64,000 nucleotides of DNA from Chlamydomonas sphaeroides (Eukaryota; Chlorophyta; Chlorophyceae; Chlamydomonadales; Chlamydomonadaceae), in the NCBI GenBank assembly GCA_001662425.1, contig BDDC01000107.1, positions 34,342 to 98,341 of the forward strand. The letters run 5' to 3'. Shown here piece after piece: positions 11,301 to 23,300 of the stretch. The position numbers were made by a program, and so were the translations under genes. The notes under the pieces were generated by a model. It was not told the DNA's origin, searched no databases, and was given only the letters and a program-made list of their open reading frames with translations. Within the stretch, counting starts at the first letter, position 1. Each line of letters opens with the position of its first letter.

Positions 11301-14300
11301 CACACAGCCCTCTGCTCCCTGCTCCGTACGCCCGTACGCTTCGTACGGCCCGTACGGTGCGGCCCGCAGGTACGTGCCCGACCACGAGGCCCCCGGCCCC
11401 GGCGGCGGCCCCGCAGTGCTGCTCACCGACGGCGCCGGCCGCGCCTCCCTGGACTTGTGGCCGCTGCTGCTGCCCGCCTGGCGGACCCACCACCAGCAGG
11501 CCGCGGCCGCCAGCGCCGGTGGGGGGCTCAGCATCGCCGGCCGCAGCGCCATCAGCCGCCGGCTGCGCCGCTGCGGCGGCGGCGGCGGCTCCGCCGCCGA
11601 GTCGGCGTCCGCCGGGCTGCCGCCGGTGCAGGTGAGGCCGCGGGCGTGCCGGGTGTGGCCACCTGCGGCTTCTCACCTGCCACCGACCCCCGCACACGAC
11701 TGATGGCCGCTCCCCGCCGCTTCCGTGTCCGCTCCCGTGTCCCTCTGGGTGCCCGGTGCGCAGATGCGGCTGCACCACGCGCTGCTGCCCGGCCAGCCCC
11801 GCGTGACGGCCAAGGGCATGCTGTGCCCGGACGCCTCGCTGCCTTGCCGTACAATCGTACTGCCGTACAGCTGCGTAAAGGCGCCGGCGCTGGCCGAGCT
11901 GCTGGCGTGGCAGGATCAGGCCATGGCCCGGGCCCAGGCCATGGCGGCAGCCGGATCCTCGACGGCAGGTTCCGGCGCCGGCGCCGGGACCTCGGCTGCC
12001 GTGCCCGCGACACAGCCACTCGGCAGCCAGGGGCGCGACGGCGGCGGCGCCGCCGCCGCTGCCGCCGCTGCGCCGCCTTCGGTGGCGGGCGGCTGCGGGT
12101 CGGAGGTGGCGCTCGAGCTGCTGGCTGTGGGGGGAGGGTTGGGGGAGGGGCGGCTCAACGTCAACCTGCTGCCGCTGCTGCACCACGCGGGGTTGCCCGA
12201 GGCCTACCTGACCAGGTGGGCCGGTGGGGCCGGGATGGGAGCGGGGTAAGGGCTGGGGGACAAGGCGGGTTCGTGTCGTGCATACGGGGAAGCGTCGGTC
12301 TACGTCGTGCACGCCCTGCTGCCTCCCCACCCTGCCGGCTCCTCCCCGGCAACGCTGTGAGCCTGCCTTGCCGCCGTCGCCGCCATCCAGTTGCCCCCAT
12401 GCTCCGATGCCCCCATGCTCCGATGCCCCCATGCTCCGATGCCCCCATGCTCCGATGCCCCCATGCAAGCCGCCGCCGACCTCTGTTTCCCCACTCCCAT
12501 GTTCCCCCGCCCGCCGCGTACCCCAGCCTGCTGGATGAGGCGCTGCAGGAGGTGACCCAGGTGGCGCTCACCCCCGCTGCCGCGCTGCGGGCCCTGGGCG
12601 GTCACAGCGCCGCGGGCGGCGGCGGAGGCGGCGGCGGGGGCTTCCTGGGCGAGGGCCGCTTCACCGGCCTGCTGCGGCGGCTGGAGGCGGGCTGGGGGCA
12701 GCCGGCCCCGGACACGGCAAGGGCGCGCGGCGGCGGGGCGCGGGAGGCGCCGGACGCGCACCTGCTGGCGGAGCTGCAGGGGTGAGTGGGTGTGGAGGGA
12801 GGGCGAGGTGGACGGGAGCACAGCGTGTTTGGGGGCGACAGTGTTTGGTGGGAAGTGGGCTGAGGCGGGAACGTGCGCCTGGTGCGGGAGGCGAGGGGGG
12901 AGGGCGTTGGGTGTGGGTGTGGTAGGAGGCTATGGGCGGCGCTGCTGGCGCTGGCTTGCCGCCGACCCCGGTGGGCTGCTGCTGCTGCTGCGCGTGTGTG
13001 TCGCTCGCGCGTGCGCGAGGGCTGATTTGGCCCTGATGTGCTGCTCGCAGGCTGCAGGCGGCCCTGCTCAACGGCCTCCGGGGCATGTCCATACCGCTGC
13101 CGGTGAGCTGGGGCTGCGGCTCCGCAGGACGCACGCCACCCCAACTCATTGGGCCACAGCCAACGGCCTCTGGCACTCAGCTAGCTGACACCCGCCAACC
13201 CATTCCCCCCGCCCCGCGTTGGCCAGCCCCCTTCCCCAACCCCCTTCCCCCTCCCTCTTCCACGGCCACCTTCCCCAACCCCCTCCGCCCACCCCCTTCA
13301 GGGCAGCCACACCGCCATGGGCGTGCCCGACCACACCCTCACCCTGCCTCGCCGCACCGTTGTGACGCTGGACGCCGCCGGCCGCTCAGTGGCGCCCGGC
13401 CCTCGCCCCGCGCGTTGCCTGCTGTACCGCGACCCCGAGCTGCGACCCGAGGGGCTGCTGGCGGCGTGGCTGGCACCGCCGCCGCCCGGCTTCCTGGAGG
13501 GCTGGGGCCCGGGACTGCGGAGCTGCGTGGTCATGCCGATGCAGGTGGGGCTGGGCGGGGCTGGCAGGGGCCGGTGTGTGGTATGATTGTCGAGTGGGTT
13601 AGCTGGGTTGGGGGTCACTGCTGCTGGTCACGGGTCATATCTAGTCATGGCGGGTCATGGGTCGTGGCTGGCCATGCCTGGGCATCAGCCATGCCTGCTG
13701 CCTCATCTCTCTGTCCTGCTGCTGCTTCCCTCCACGGCCTGCCTCCCCTCCAGGGCGGCGAGTCGCTGGCCGCGCTCATGGCGGGGGGCGACTACGACGG
13801 CGACGTCTTCCACGTCATCACCAACCAGGTGCGTGCAGTGGCGGGTGGGACAGAGGACGTGGGGTCAGTGGTGGGGCGATGAGGCCGACACGTTGGGGCC
13901 AGCGTCGGCGCGCTGCGGTCTGGGAGTGGCTCCTGCCTGTGCGTCCGCCGGTGCTGTGAGGGGAGTGGGTGCGTGCGCTGTGAAGGGGGCGTGGACCAGG
14001 GCCTGCCTGCAGCGGCCGGGTTGTTGGCAAAGCTCTGGCTGAACCGCGTGCCGTACTTCACGAACCTAGGCCATGTTGCCACCCAGCGCCCCCGCCGTGT
14101 TGCCACCCCTCGCTGCAGGAAGTGGTAGGGCCGCTGTGGGAGCGCATCGCCGACCAGCAGGGCGTGCCGGACCAGCCGCCGCTCGGCGCGCCTCCTCCTC
14201 CACCCCCGCTGCAGCAGCAGCACCGCCAGGCGCAAGGACAGGCGGCGCCGCCCCTGCCCGCCACGCAGCAGCCCACGCAGGCTCTGGCTGCTGGGCCGCC

Positions 14301-17300
14301 AGGCGGCGGTCAGGCCGAGCTGCAAGCCGGAGTGCTGCGACAGGGCGGGCTGTGGGCTCCGCCCACGCAGCCGCTGCAGCCGCTGCAGGCGAGGCCCGGC
14401 AGCCAGCAGCAGCCGACCTCACAGCAGCCGTTGCCAGGCCCGAGGCCCGGGGGGACGGCAGCGGCGCAGCAACGGCCTGGCTCGCAGCCATCGCCGGGGC
14501 CGGGATCCCGGGCAGGACCCTCAGCGGCGGCGGGGCCGCCGCAGCAGCCTGGGTCGCAGCCGTGGCCCCCGGCGCCGCCGTCCCAGCCGGTGGCCTGCCC
14601 CGGTGGCGGCGGCGGCGCGCCGCGGCGGGCTGGGGGGCCCAGCTACGCGGGCGCGCAGGCCAGCGGACAGCTGTGGCTGCTGCCGCCGCAGACCGAGGAC
14701 CCCAGCGGCGAGGTGGGTGCGGCGCACGGCGCCAGCGGTATAGCGCTGTGCGCGCACTGGAGGGGAAGACCGGCAGCGTTGTGGCGGGGCCGGAGCGCGT
14801 GGCCTGGCCTGCGGGGTTGGGAGCCGCCGTGTAGTGCCGCTGAGGCTGGGCCTGGCTGAGGCTGGCCCTGGCTGAGCCTGGCCCTGGCTGAGGCTGGGCC
14901 TGGCTGAGGTTGGGCGCGCGGGAGGGAATGGCCGGAGGGAATGGCCGGGAGCGCTGTGGTGGGGTTGCGAAAGCTGGCTGTGAGGCCTGGACCCGGCGGT
15001 GCGGGTGCGGCGAGGACCCGGTGGCGGTCACCATCCCGCGGTGTCCCCTCCGTTAGCTTGGTAATGTGTGTTCTAGTGTGAAGTAGATGTGTGTGGGGGG
15101 GGGTGCTTGCGTGCAACTATCACACGGCGCTTCCCCCCCGGCCCGGCCGCCGGCGCAGGACATCATCATGCAGCTGCTGCAGTTCTTTGTGCATGCCACG
15201 GTGAGCCGCGGGCGCGTGCGCACACATGGCTTCCGTACGCCGTACGCCGTACGTCGTACCTCGATAAGTGCGGCATCGCTGTGTGCGTGGCCCTTGTACC
15301 TGAGCCACACCCCTCCAATTCGACCCAATGCCCTCCGCCCCCGGTCTCCAATGCTCTTCATCGCGCTCGTAACAGGCCACCAACGCGAATGTGGGCAAGT
15401 TTCACCACGCCTGGGCCAAGTGCCTGGAGCTGCCGCCCTCCCGCGGCGGCGGCGCCGGCGGCCGCCATACGCTGGCGGCCGCCGAGGCCTTTGCGCTGGC
15501 TCTGGACTGCGTCAAGCACAACCGTATGCCGCAGCTGCCGCCCGAGACCGAGGTGGGGGCGGGGCGCTAGAGCACAGCCGGCGGCGGCCAGCGCCGGGGT
15601 GGCGGCAGTTGGCGGACTGGCTGGCGGCGGTTGTGGTCCGGCACGGCTGCGGCAGCGGCTGGGCAGCCAGCTCTTTAGGGAGCTGGCTGCTAGCTCTGCA
15701 TGCTGCTGCGTCAATGCCTGGGCATTGCGGCTTGGGCAGCCAGCCGTTGAGGGAGCCGGCTGCTAGCTGTCCATGCTGCGACTTGGACCTGGGCGTGGCG
15801 GCCTGGGCAGCATCGGCTCATGCGCGTGCCTCTTCCTGGGGTGCTGCTGCCATCCGCAGGCGGAGATCAAGGGAATGTCGTCGCCGCCCTGGCTGCGCGC
15901 GGTCTGGCGGCGACAGGTGCGGTCTGCTGTAGGCGCTGGGGACAGTGCTGCTAGCGGCGGGTCTGGAGGCGAGAGGAAAGGGGCTTCAGCAGGCGAGGCG
16001 CGGCTGCTGCTAGGCCGGGCACGCCGGAGGGCGGGTCTGGTGCGACGGCAGAGGCCCCGCCGGCCCTATCGCCGGCACGGGGCAGCAGCACCGTGGCCTC
16101 TGGCTCGCCGCGTCCTGCGACCTCCAAGCGCATCTATGGTGTGTGCGCTCAGCCCGGCGAGCTCGGCCCCGGCTTTGCCGCACCCTGCAGGGCACCACGG
16201 GCTCCGCAAACGCTGACGATGACGACGGCGCCGCCGCGGCCGCTGACGGCGCTGACGGCGCTGACGGTGCTAGCGGCGACGACGGCGGCTCCATCGTCTC
16301 CAGGCTGTTCCGGCGCATCGGGCGAGCGGCCACCTCCGTCGCACGGCTCCGTGTTCTGGTGCCCCGCAGCCTCCCGTCCCCCCGCTTCCAAGACCTGGGG
16401 CCATTTGGCCCGCTGCCCCCCAACCCCTTCGCGCCCGCCAACGCTGCCGCCGACGCCGCCGGGCGCGCTCCCTACGACGACGGCGACGACGGCCCCGACG
16501 GCACCGTCGTGGTGTCGGCTGCGCAGCTGGCGGCGGCGCCATCAGCTCGCGCCCTGGACGAGGCCCTCTGCCAGGCGGCGGCGGCGGTGGTCCCCGGTGG
16601 CGAGGCGGGCTGGAAGGAGCTGGTGTGCCGCTGCTGGGCTGCGGTGCGGGCCGAGTGGTCGGGGCCGTGGGCACGACTCCTGGCGGCGCAGGTGGGTGCA
16701 GGTGGCAGCCCTGGGCTGGGTGCCTTTGCACGCCGCAAAGACGCTGTGCAGGGGTGGTGCCGGTTGATCAGAGACTGGGGGAAGCGAGTCCGCCGTGGGG
16801 TTGGGCAGGTGGCATAGGGCTTGGCTTGCAAGGCTGGAGAGGGGTAGGCAGGTAGGCGCTTGCCGGACACCGGCAGCCCGGCCGTGCTCACCGCACCGGC
16901 CCCTGCGGCTCTGGCATGCAGCTTGAGCCCACGTGCCCCTCCCCACTGGCGCCCTTGGGGCTCCCGACGCAGGACGGGGACCTCGCGGGCGGCGGCGGCC
17001 GGGCTCGCGGCCGCCGGGGCCGCTCGCGGCGCGCCGACGGCGAGGGCGGCGAGGGCGAGGAGGTGGCCGAGGTGCTGATTGGCCGCCTGCGCCGGCGGCT
17101 GCTGGCGGCGGGCCGCGAGCTGCTACCGGGGCCGCTGCAACTGGGTGAGCCGAGCTGGGGTTGAGGCCGGGGCCGTGCCAGACGTGTTTGCTTCGGTCAT
17201 AGGCTTTGGCTTCGTTTTGCTGTGTGTTGTGATGTGTTAGTTTTGTTGTGTGTTGTGTTGTGTTGTGGAGCCACCGTGCTGCTGGGGCCGCTGCAAACGG

Positions 17301-18151
17301 GTAAGCCGCGCTGGGGTCGAGGCCGGGGGCTGCCCGTTTACCGTTGGGCGTTGGGCGTTGTCGAACGTAGCGTGTCGAGGGCAGCCCGCTCTGGCCCAAA
17401 ATGCGCCACCTGCGCTGGCGGCCGCTGTGCTGTGCCCCAGGCGGCGTCTCGGACGACGAAGCCCCAGTAGCTGCGGCCGGCGGCAACGGATGCCAGCTGG
17501 ACCTGCGGGCCCGTACGGCACTGGCGGTGGCGCTGTACGCCGCGGTGTACAGCAACCAGCGGGACAACAGCAGGTACGGCAGCCGGATTGAGGTACGGGC
17601 CACGGGCGTACGGCATGGCGGGGGGAGGCACGGCTTGCGCCGAGCGGGGGCCGTGGGGTGTGGAGTGCTTGACCGTGGCCTGCATGGTACGGCGGCCCGC
17701 GGGCTCCAGCCCACTGTGGCGCCGGCGCAGCACAGGCGCGCCGACCCAATCCCACCCAGCCTCACCGGGCCATGGCCGACTCGCGTCCACTTGGCCTGCC
17801 GTTTACCCCCTCGCCACCCCCCCTCGCCGCCACGCACCCGCTTGCACTGCCACCGACTTGTTCCCCCTTCTCCCATCTCCTTGCCCTTCCGAGCTCGCCG
17901 TTTGGTGTCGCACCCGCCCACGACCCACCAGGCTGCAGCTGGTGTGGCAGCCGAGCCCAGGTGGCAGCCTAACTCAAACCCTGTGTCACGGTAGCGCCCA
18001 ACAACGTGCCATTGCCCCGCAAATACACCAACGACCCCCCAGGCTGCAGGTGGTGTGGCGTGTGGCGGGCGAGGAGCTCAACATCGCGTTCGCCATGCTG
18101 CGAGCAGGGGGCCGGCTGCCGGCGGCGAGGATTGCGGGCGGCAGGGGCTGA
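7761..18151 (+). CDS. RDR: Cellular RNA-dependent RNA polymerase (RDR/QDE-1 family)
   Basis: I rebuilt 21 exons: 7761-7768, 7901-8681, 8716-8981, 9280-9844, 10042-10277, 10465-10558, 10967-11080, 11308-11631, 11764-12215, 12527-12781, 13051-13102, 13302-13544, 13754-13828, 14119-14712, 15159-15200, 15376-15552, 15860-15916, 16191-16691, 16973-17144, 17441-17573 and 18043-18151. The sum is 5250 nt (1749 residues plus stop) and every junction keeps phase. Family landmarks in order: YRYLASKGEALWALATR, VLLTDGAGRAS (about residue 729), PRVTAKGMLC with IVLPYSCVKAP, MGVPDHTLTLP, CLLYRDPELRPEGL, and GGDYDGDVFHVITNQ with the catalytic DYDGD at 1143-1147. Then FVHATATNANVGKF, ALALDCVKHNRMPQLPPETE and a C-terminal VVWRVAGEELNIAF. 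RDRs copy single-stranded RNA into dsRNA that feeds Dicer/Argonaute silencing. DYDGD rather than DLDGD resembles the RDR-gamma/fungal type. A polyQ tract and Pro/Gln- and Asp-rich insertions enlarge it. The 8-nt first coding exon and exon 8's start are the least certain parts. Confidence 0.85.
8284..8439 (+). repeat. CAG/CAA tract encoding polyglutamine in RDR
   Basis: A run of mixed CAG/CAA codons with occasional Glu and Arg gives a roughly 50-residue polyQ stretch near residues 130-180 of RDR, far N-terminal to the polymerase core. The flanking sequence is Pro/Gln/Tyr-rich and probably disordered. Confidence 0.85.
8973..9060 (+). repeat. Tandem duplication of the RDR exon-3 donor site
   Basis: Bases 8973-9000 are repeated exactly at 9033-9060. 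Both copies carry the exon end ACACACCGC and the donor GTGAGTATG; a third partial copy (AACACAGCGC then GTGAGG) starts near 9062. AT-rich sequence separates the two. Use of the second donor would bring in an in-frame stop, so the first is the functional one. Confidence 0.85.
12394..12465. repeat. 16-bp tandem repeat, four copies plus a partial
   Basis: The unit CCCCCATGCTCCGATG is repeated perfectly in an RDR intron between exons 9 and 10. Confidence 0.9.
17120..17330 (+). repeat. Duplicated RDR exon-19 end and donor
   Basis: About 55 bp around the exon end GGGGCCGCTGCAA and its donor (near 17122-17178) recur about 145 bp downstream (near 17277-17330) with scattered substitutions. The second copy (donor GTAAGC) lies in the intron and looks like a decoy. 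Confidence 0.7.
17926..18066 (+). repeat. Duplicated acceptor of the last RDR exon
   Basis: The acceptor and first bases of the final exon (CAG then GCTGCAG.TGGTGTGGC) occur twice, with exon starts at 17932 and 18043. The 111-bp offset is in frame with no stop between. Splicing at the first copy would insert 37 residues, including LQLVWQ ahead of LQVVWR. I chose the second as canonical. Confidence 0.75.
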
Positions 18152-20328
18152 CGGTTGGGAGTGCTCGTGCTCGAGAGGTGCGTGCCAGCTCCACCCGTGC
18201 CTGGGCCCGGCTGTCGTGTACCGCACGAGCCCATCGCTTACGAGGAGCCCTCCATGTGTTGTCCCAGTGTTAGTGTTGGTGGGAGGTGTGCTAGCGCGAG
18301 GTGTGTTCAAGTGTTCAGTAGAACAGTGGTGTGCACGGTAAGTGGCAGGCTGTCGCATACATGTGAAGGCGGCAGGCTGTCACAGGCTGGGTGCCAGGCG
18401 AGGGCGGTGGGGAGCCAGGGGAGGGAGGATCACGAGATGGGTCTTTAACGCGCTAGCAGCGCGAGCTGCGTTTACGGTTGGCGTAGATAGCGCGACATGG
18501 GATACAGTGAGCGGGGTAGGTTGCTAGAGCTCCTCGAGCGAGAGCGGTGCGCGTTGCGATCATGCGCTCGCCTGGTTGCGATGGGCGGGGTTGTGTTGCT
18601 GCCTCAGGCTCGCACGGACTGCTGTGCGAGGAGCCGGCGGCGCATCGAGCGTGCGAGCTTCCGAGCTAGCTCTCGAGTGATGCGCGGTACGGCAGCGGAT
18701 GCGCGCGGCGCTTGGCTGGTTGCGGTGCCACGGGGTTCCATCTTGAACCGCAGTGACCTGTCGCCGCGGTGGTGGTGGGTAGCACGCAGAAGCAGAGGAG
18801 AGGAGCGTGTGCGAGCAGATATAGGCCTATTTGAGTTGTCTTTTCTTTCAGGACACCTCTGCGTGCTACCATCATCTCTCCCCCTGCATGCTCACGGCGA
18901 ACCCGGGGGCCGTGACGACGGAGACACGGTGCGCCGGGCTGGGTCTGCGACTCTGGCCTGGCCCTGCTGCAGCTGCGGCCTGCGCCTGCGTTGTGGCCCA
19001 TGCCAGGAGGAGCCTTCCGCTTGGCTCATGCGGCTGCAGTTGCAGAGAGAAAGGTCTCTCGCGTCCGGTCCGTCCGGAATGGCCGCAGCGGAGGGCGTGC
19101 GTGCGTGGACTCCGGTCGGGGCGTTGCGGTCACGAGGGGAGGCGGCGGGGCCCTTTGGGGCGCCCAGCCCCGGGGCCTGCTTGCTGGTGCTGTTCAAATT
19201 AAGTGAAGAACATTTGCATCCGCATCCCGCCTGACGTCAGCTACTTCAAGCTCGCTCGCTTGGGCCAAGGGTGCGGGGGGACAGCAAACTCGACCCGCGC
19301 CCAGGTAGGCTGCAGGAGCTAGGCGCTGCCCCCGTTACCCCACACCGCCGCTGTGGCGCCACGTTACGAGGCGAGGGGGCTTTCACTGACGAACCAGCGC
19401 GGAAGTCAGGGTGGAAGGGGCGTCACATTGCCGTGCTTGACACATGAGGGCCGCGGGGCGCGCAACATGCCCGCCCGCGCGCTGCCCCTACCTGCCACGC
19501 CCCAGATCCGCTCCAGTCCCGCACATGCCCGTGCACCAAATGTTGCGTGGCCGCCATGCCAGCTCACACGCCCCCACGCGACGCACTCAGCCTCATTCGT
19601 TGCCGCGCCGCTGGCACGGCGGATCAAGTGCTGACAAGCTCCCAGACGCGCCGCCACATTGCGCGGCCCGCATATCACTGCTTGTATCAGGATATGATAA
19701 TAGGCGGCTGGACCTAGTTGCCCCGGACGCACAGTACGCCTAGCTTCCCCCCTGCCCCGTGCACCCTGCGCGCGAGGCGCCGTTCGGTGGGGTGGCGGGG
19801 CAGTCACGTCAAGGCACCAGATACCTATCAGACACCACCCGGCCTACCCCCGACAGCCTCCGCGAATCAGAAACCTAGCGCCGGTCTGGCGCCGGCCTGG
19901 CGCCGCATGCGACCCAGTGCTCACACCCCGGCAGCGAATGTCACTCACGAGCAACCCATCAACCCACCCACCACCCACCACCCTCCCACTCACCCAGGCG
20001 ACCTTTGTCAGTGCACGAAGTGTTGCTATGGCATACCGGAACAGGGCAGCTCCGAAGCGAACCCCCAGTGCACGCATTGCCCCACCCAGCACAGTGCACC
20101 AGCCGTCGTGACCACCGAACGTCCACATGTCACGCGCGCCCACTTATGCCTCCCGACCAGCGGCCCCAAGCCGAGCCCCTGCCCTGCCCGCACGCACGTC
20201 GGCCCCTCTTCCGCTCACTTGCGCCGCTCCTGCACCCCAGACCCCCACTAGACACTAAGGTGCCCATGCCGCCCGCCCGCGTCGCGGCCTAATCGCTCCC
20301 GTCCCAGTTGTGCCTCCTGCTCTGAGGC
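18152..20328. other. Convergent intergenic region, RDR 3' / cyclase 3'
   Basis: Holds the 3' UTRs of the rightward RDR gene and the leftward cyclase gene. Open frames here (for example 18497-19234 plus) are Arg/Ala/Gly-rich with no family resemblance. A TTTCTTTCAG acceptor-like site at about 18842-18851 might mark a 3' UTR intron. I found no TGTAA signal for either gene. A short repeat described separately lies at 18303-18326. Confidence 0.5.
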
Positions 20329-23300
20329 CTACTGCTGCTGCTGTCGGCGGCCGCTGCCCGCGCCGTCCTGCTCCGCGAACGCCCGCAGCAGCTCCGACGC
20401 GCTGACCGGCTCCATGCCGCCAGAGCCGGGCAGCTGGCTCAGCCCAAAGGCGCGCAGGCTGTCAACCGGCGCCGCCGTGGAGGCGCCGGGGTTGCTCAGC
20501 CGGCTTGTCCCGGACTGTCCGCCGGACCCAGCGAGGCTGGACCGGACCGAGACCGTCACGTCAAAGGCCGTGGTGCCGTCGGGCCCCCCACCAGCCATGA
20601 GCGATGACGCGGTGGACCCGGGCTGTGCTAGGCCCGTCATGGTGGGCACGCGGGCCGTCACGGAGGCGCCGTCGGGGCTGACCGCCAGGCTGCCGCTGCC
20701 GCTCACGATCTGGATCCCGCCGCCGCCAGCCGCCGCCGGCTGCATGCCAGCGGCAGGACCCGCCTCGTCGCGGCGCGATGACTTTGAAGCGGGCATGGGT
20801 GCTGAAGCTGGCGGCAGCAGCTGGCGGTCGCGCGGCGGCAGCGGCGGCAGCGGCTCAGCGGTGCCGTCGCTGTCGCAGAGGGCTGCGGTGGCGGCTGAGG
20901 CGCCGTGTTGCGGCGGCTCCGCATCGGAGCAGCCGCCGTCGTGCTCCGAGCCGTCGTCACCGTCGTCGTCATTGCTGACATCATCCAGCCACGCCCCGTC
21001 GTACTCCGTGGGCTCGCCGGGCTGCCCGAGCTGCTGCGCGCCCAGGTCCAGCCAGCGGGGCAGCGGCGCGCCACCGCCGTCCAGCGCCGGCGCAGCCATC
21101 GCTGCTACGCCTGCCGCCGCCGCGACGCTGCTCCGCTGGCCGCCGAACCTGCTAGGCCCCAGCTGCGATGGCGACCGGAACAGGCCCGGCGGGGCGCCGC
21201 CGCCGCTCGGGCTGGCGCCTGGGCTGTAGCTGCCGGTGGGTGAGCTCCGCTCCGACAGCGGCGGCAGGCCGCCGCCGCCGGGCCCGCGCGGCGACCAGCC
21301 CGTCGCCTCGTGCGGCGGCCCCAAGGGGCTTGCGGTCTGGCGGCCACTGGACGTCCGGTCCGATGCGGTCAGCGGCGGAGCGGCGCTGCCTGGGAAGCGG
21401 CTGCTCGAGGTGCGCTCCGAGCCGCCGTACGGCGGTCCGCCGCCGCGCCGGCCCGAGGAGGAGCGGTCCGTGAGCGGCGGCCCGCCGGGCGTTTGGCTGC
21501 CGGATGGGCGGCGGTAGAAGCCCGAGGACACGCGGTCGATGATGAGCGGCGACGCGGCGCTGCCAGGGGTGCCAGCCGAAGAGCGCTCCGCCACCGAGAC
21601 GGCGGAGGCTGCACGGCCGCCGCCGACGGCTGCGGCGGCGGCGTGGGACCCGGACGAGGCCGCGGCGGGCCCGCCTTGGGCCTCAGCCACGGCCGCGGCG
21701 AAGGGCGCGGTTGCTGAGCCTGGGGTCTGGCTGCTTCCAGCGCTGTACAGCTGTACTCCAGACGCCACTAGCTGCGCGTAGGACCCGGGCGACACCCGAC
21801 CGCCCTGGCTGTCGTATTGCAGCTGACTGCCGTCGCCGCCACCCGTGGAGCTGTTCGTGGCCGTGGCGGCGGCGCCGGTCAGGTAGAACAGAGACGACGG
21901 AAGCAGGCCCGTCGACGGCGCGGCGACGCGGCCGGAGGTCAAGAGCGGGGGGTCGTAGTGCCCCCCGGCGGCGCCACTGGCGGGACTGTGCACGCTGCCG
22001 CTGGGTGCGCGGTGGGGCGTGCCGCCGCTGGCGCCTGAGCGCACAGACCAGGGCCCGGCGGCGGCGCTGCTGCCGGCGGCGATGAGATCGACATGCACAG
22101 AGCCGGCGGTGCCGTACCCGCCAGAGTACGACGCGTACGGGTTGCCGCTGGCGCTGCTGTGGCTGCCTGGGCCTGCGCCGTGTCCCTGGCTGCCGGCAAA
22201 GGGCGCATAGTGACTGTAATACGGCGGCCCCGGCGGCACAGCCGGAGGGCCCACGGGCTGCAGGGCCACAGTGGGGTCGGGTCCCGGCGGCGACGCTGGG
22301 CCGGCCTCGGGGATGGTCACTGGCGGCGGCGGAAACAGGCCGCGCCGCCGGCCTAGCGCCTGGTGGCCGCTGCTGGCCGTGGTGCCTCCGCTGGAGCGCG
22401 CGGGCAGCGACGGCGTGAGGTCGCGCTGCGAGCGCTGGGGGCTGGCCACGGGCGTCGCCACCTCGGAGATGGGCGGCAGGCCGGCGTCCGAGTCGATCAT
22501 GTCCCGCATCGGGCCGCGGCCCGACAGCAGCGGCGGCGGCAGCGCCAGCGTCGCCGACAGCCCAGCCGAGGTGGGGCCGCCGCTGACTCGGTGCATGTTG
22601 GGCGGTGACGCGAGCTGCGCCGCCTCGCCCAACACGCCCATGCCACCGTCGGTGGACAGCTCCGCCGCCGCCGCGGCGGCTGCGGCAGCGTGCCAGCCGG
22701 CGACCCCGCCGCCGGCGCTCACCCTCTCCCTGCTGTAGGCATGCGCGCTGGGGTCCTCGGACTGAGTCCGCATCAGCCCGTCCGCGCCGTCCTCGCTGCC
22801 GCCGCCGTCGGCCGGGTCGCCTGGCGTGCCGGCTTGTGCGCTGACGCACGACAGGCGGCTGACGTCGGGCAGCTGCAGCGTGATGACCTCGAGGCACGCC
22901 ACGCGGCGCTCGATGCAGCGCGCCTTGCCACGGTTGAGGCCGGCCTTGTTGAGCAGCGCGAGGCGGCCCTCCAGGCTCACTGGCAGCACCTGCACGATCT
23001 TGATCGGCTCTGTCACGCCCTTGAGCCTGAGGGCACGAGCAGGAGGGCGCAGGGACCACACGGGACGCGGCGCGAGGGGTGTCGGCGGCGAGCGCCAGGA
23101 GCGCTACAGGGCCAGGCCATCGGGCGCACGGCCTCGCAGGGTCCCTGCTTTGCTGGTGACAGCCCAGTCCCGGGCCATCACGATTAAGCAGCAGCCCGCT
23201 GGCCTCACCCCAGGACCGCCCAGGACCTCACAGGGCATCTTGCCCCTTGCCGTCTGTTCCCGCGCCCCTGCCACGCAGCAGCTCAGCTGCTCGGCCCTGC

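Noticed and set aside
18497..19234. Possible small gene after RDR
   Set aside because: No family motif and weak coding character; more likely RDR 3' UTR.
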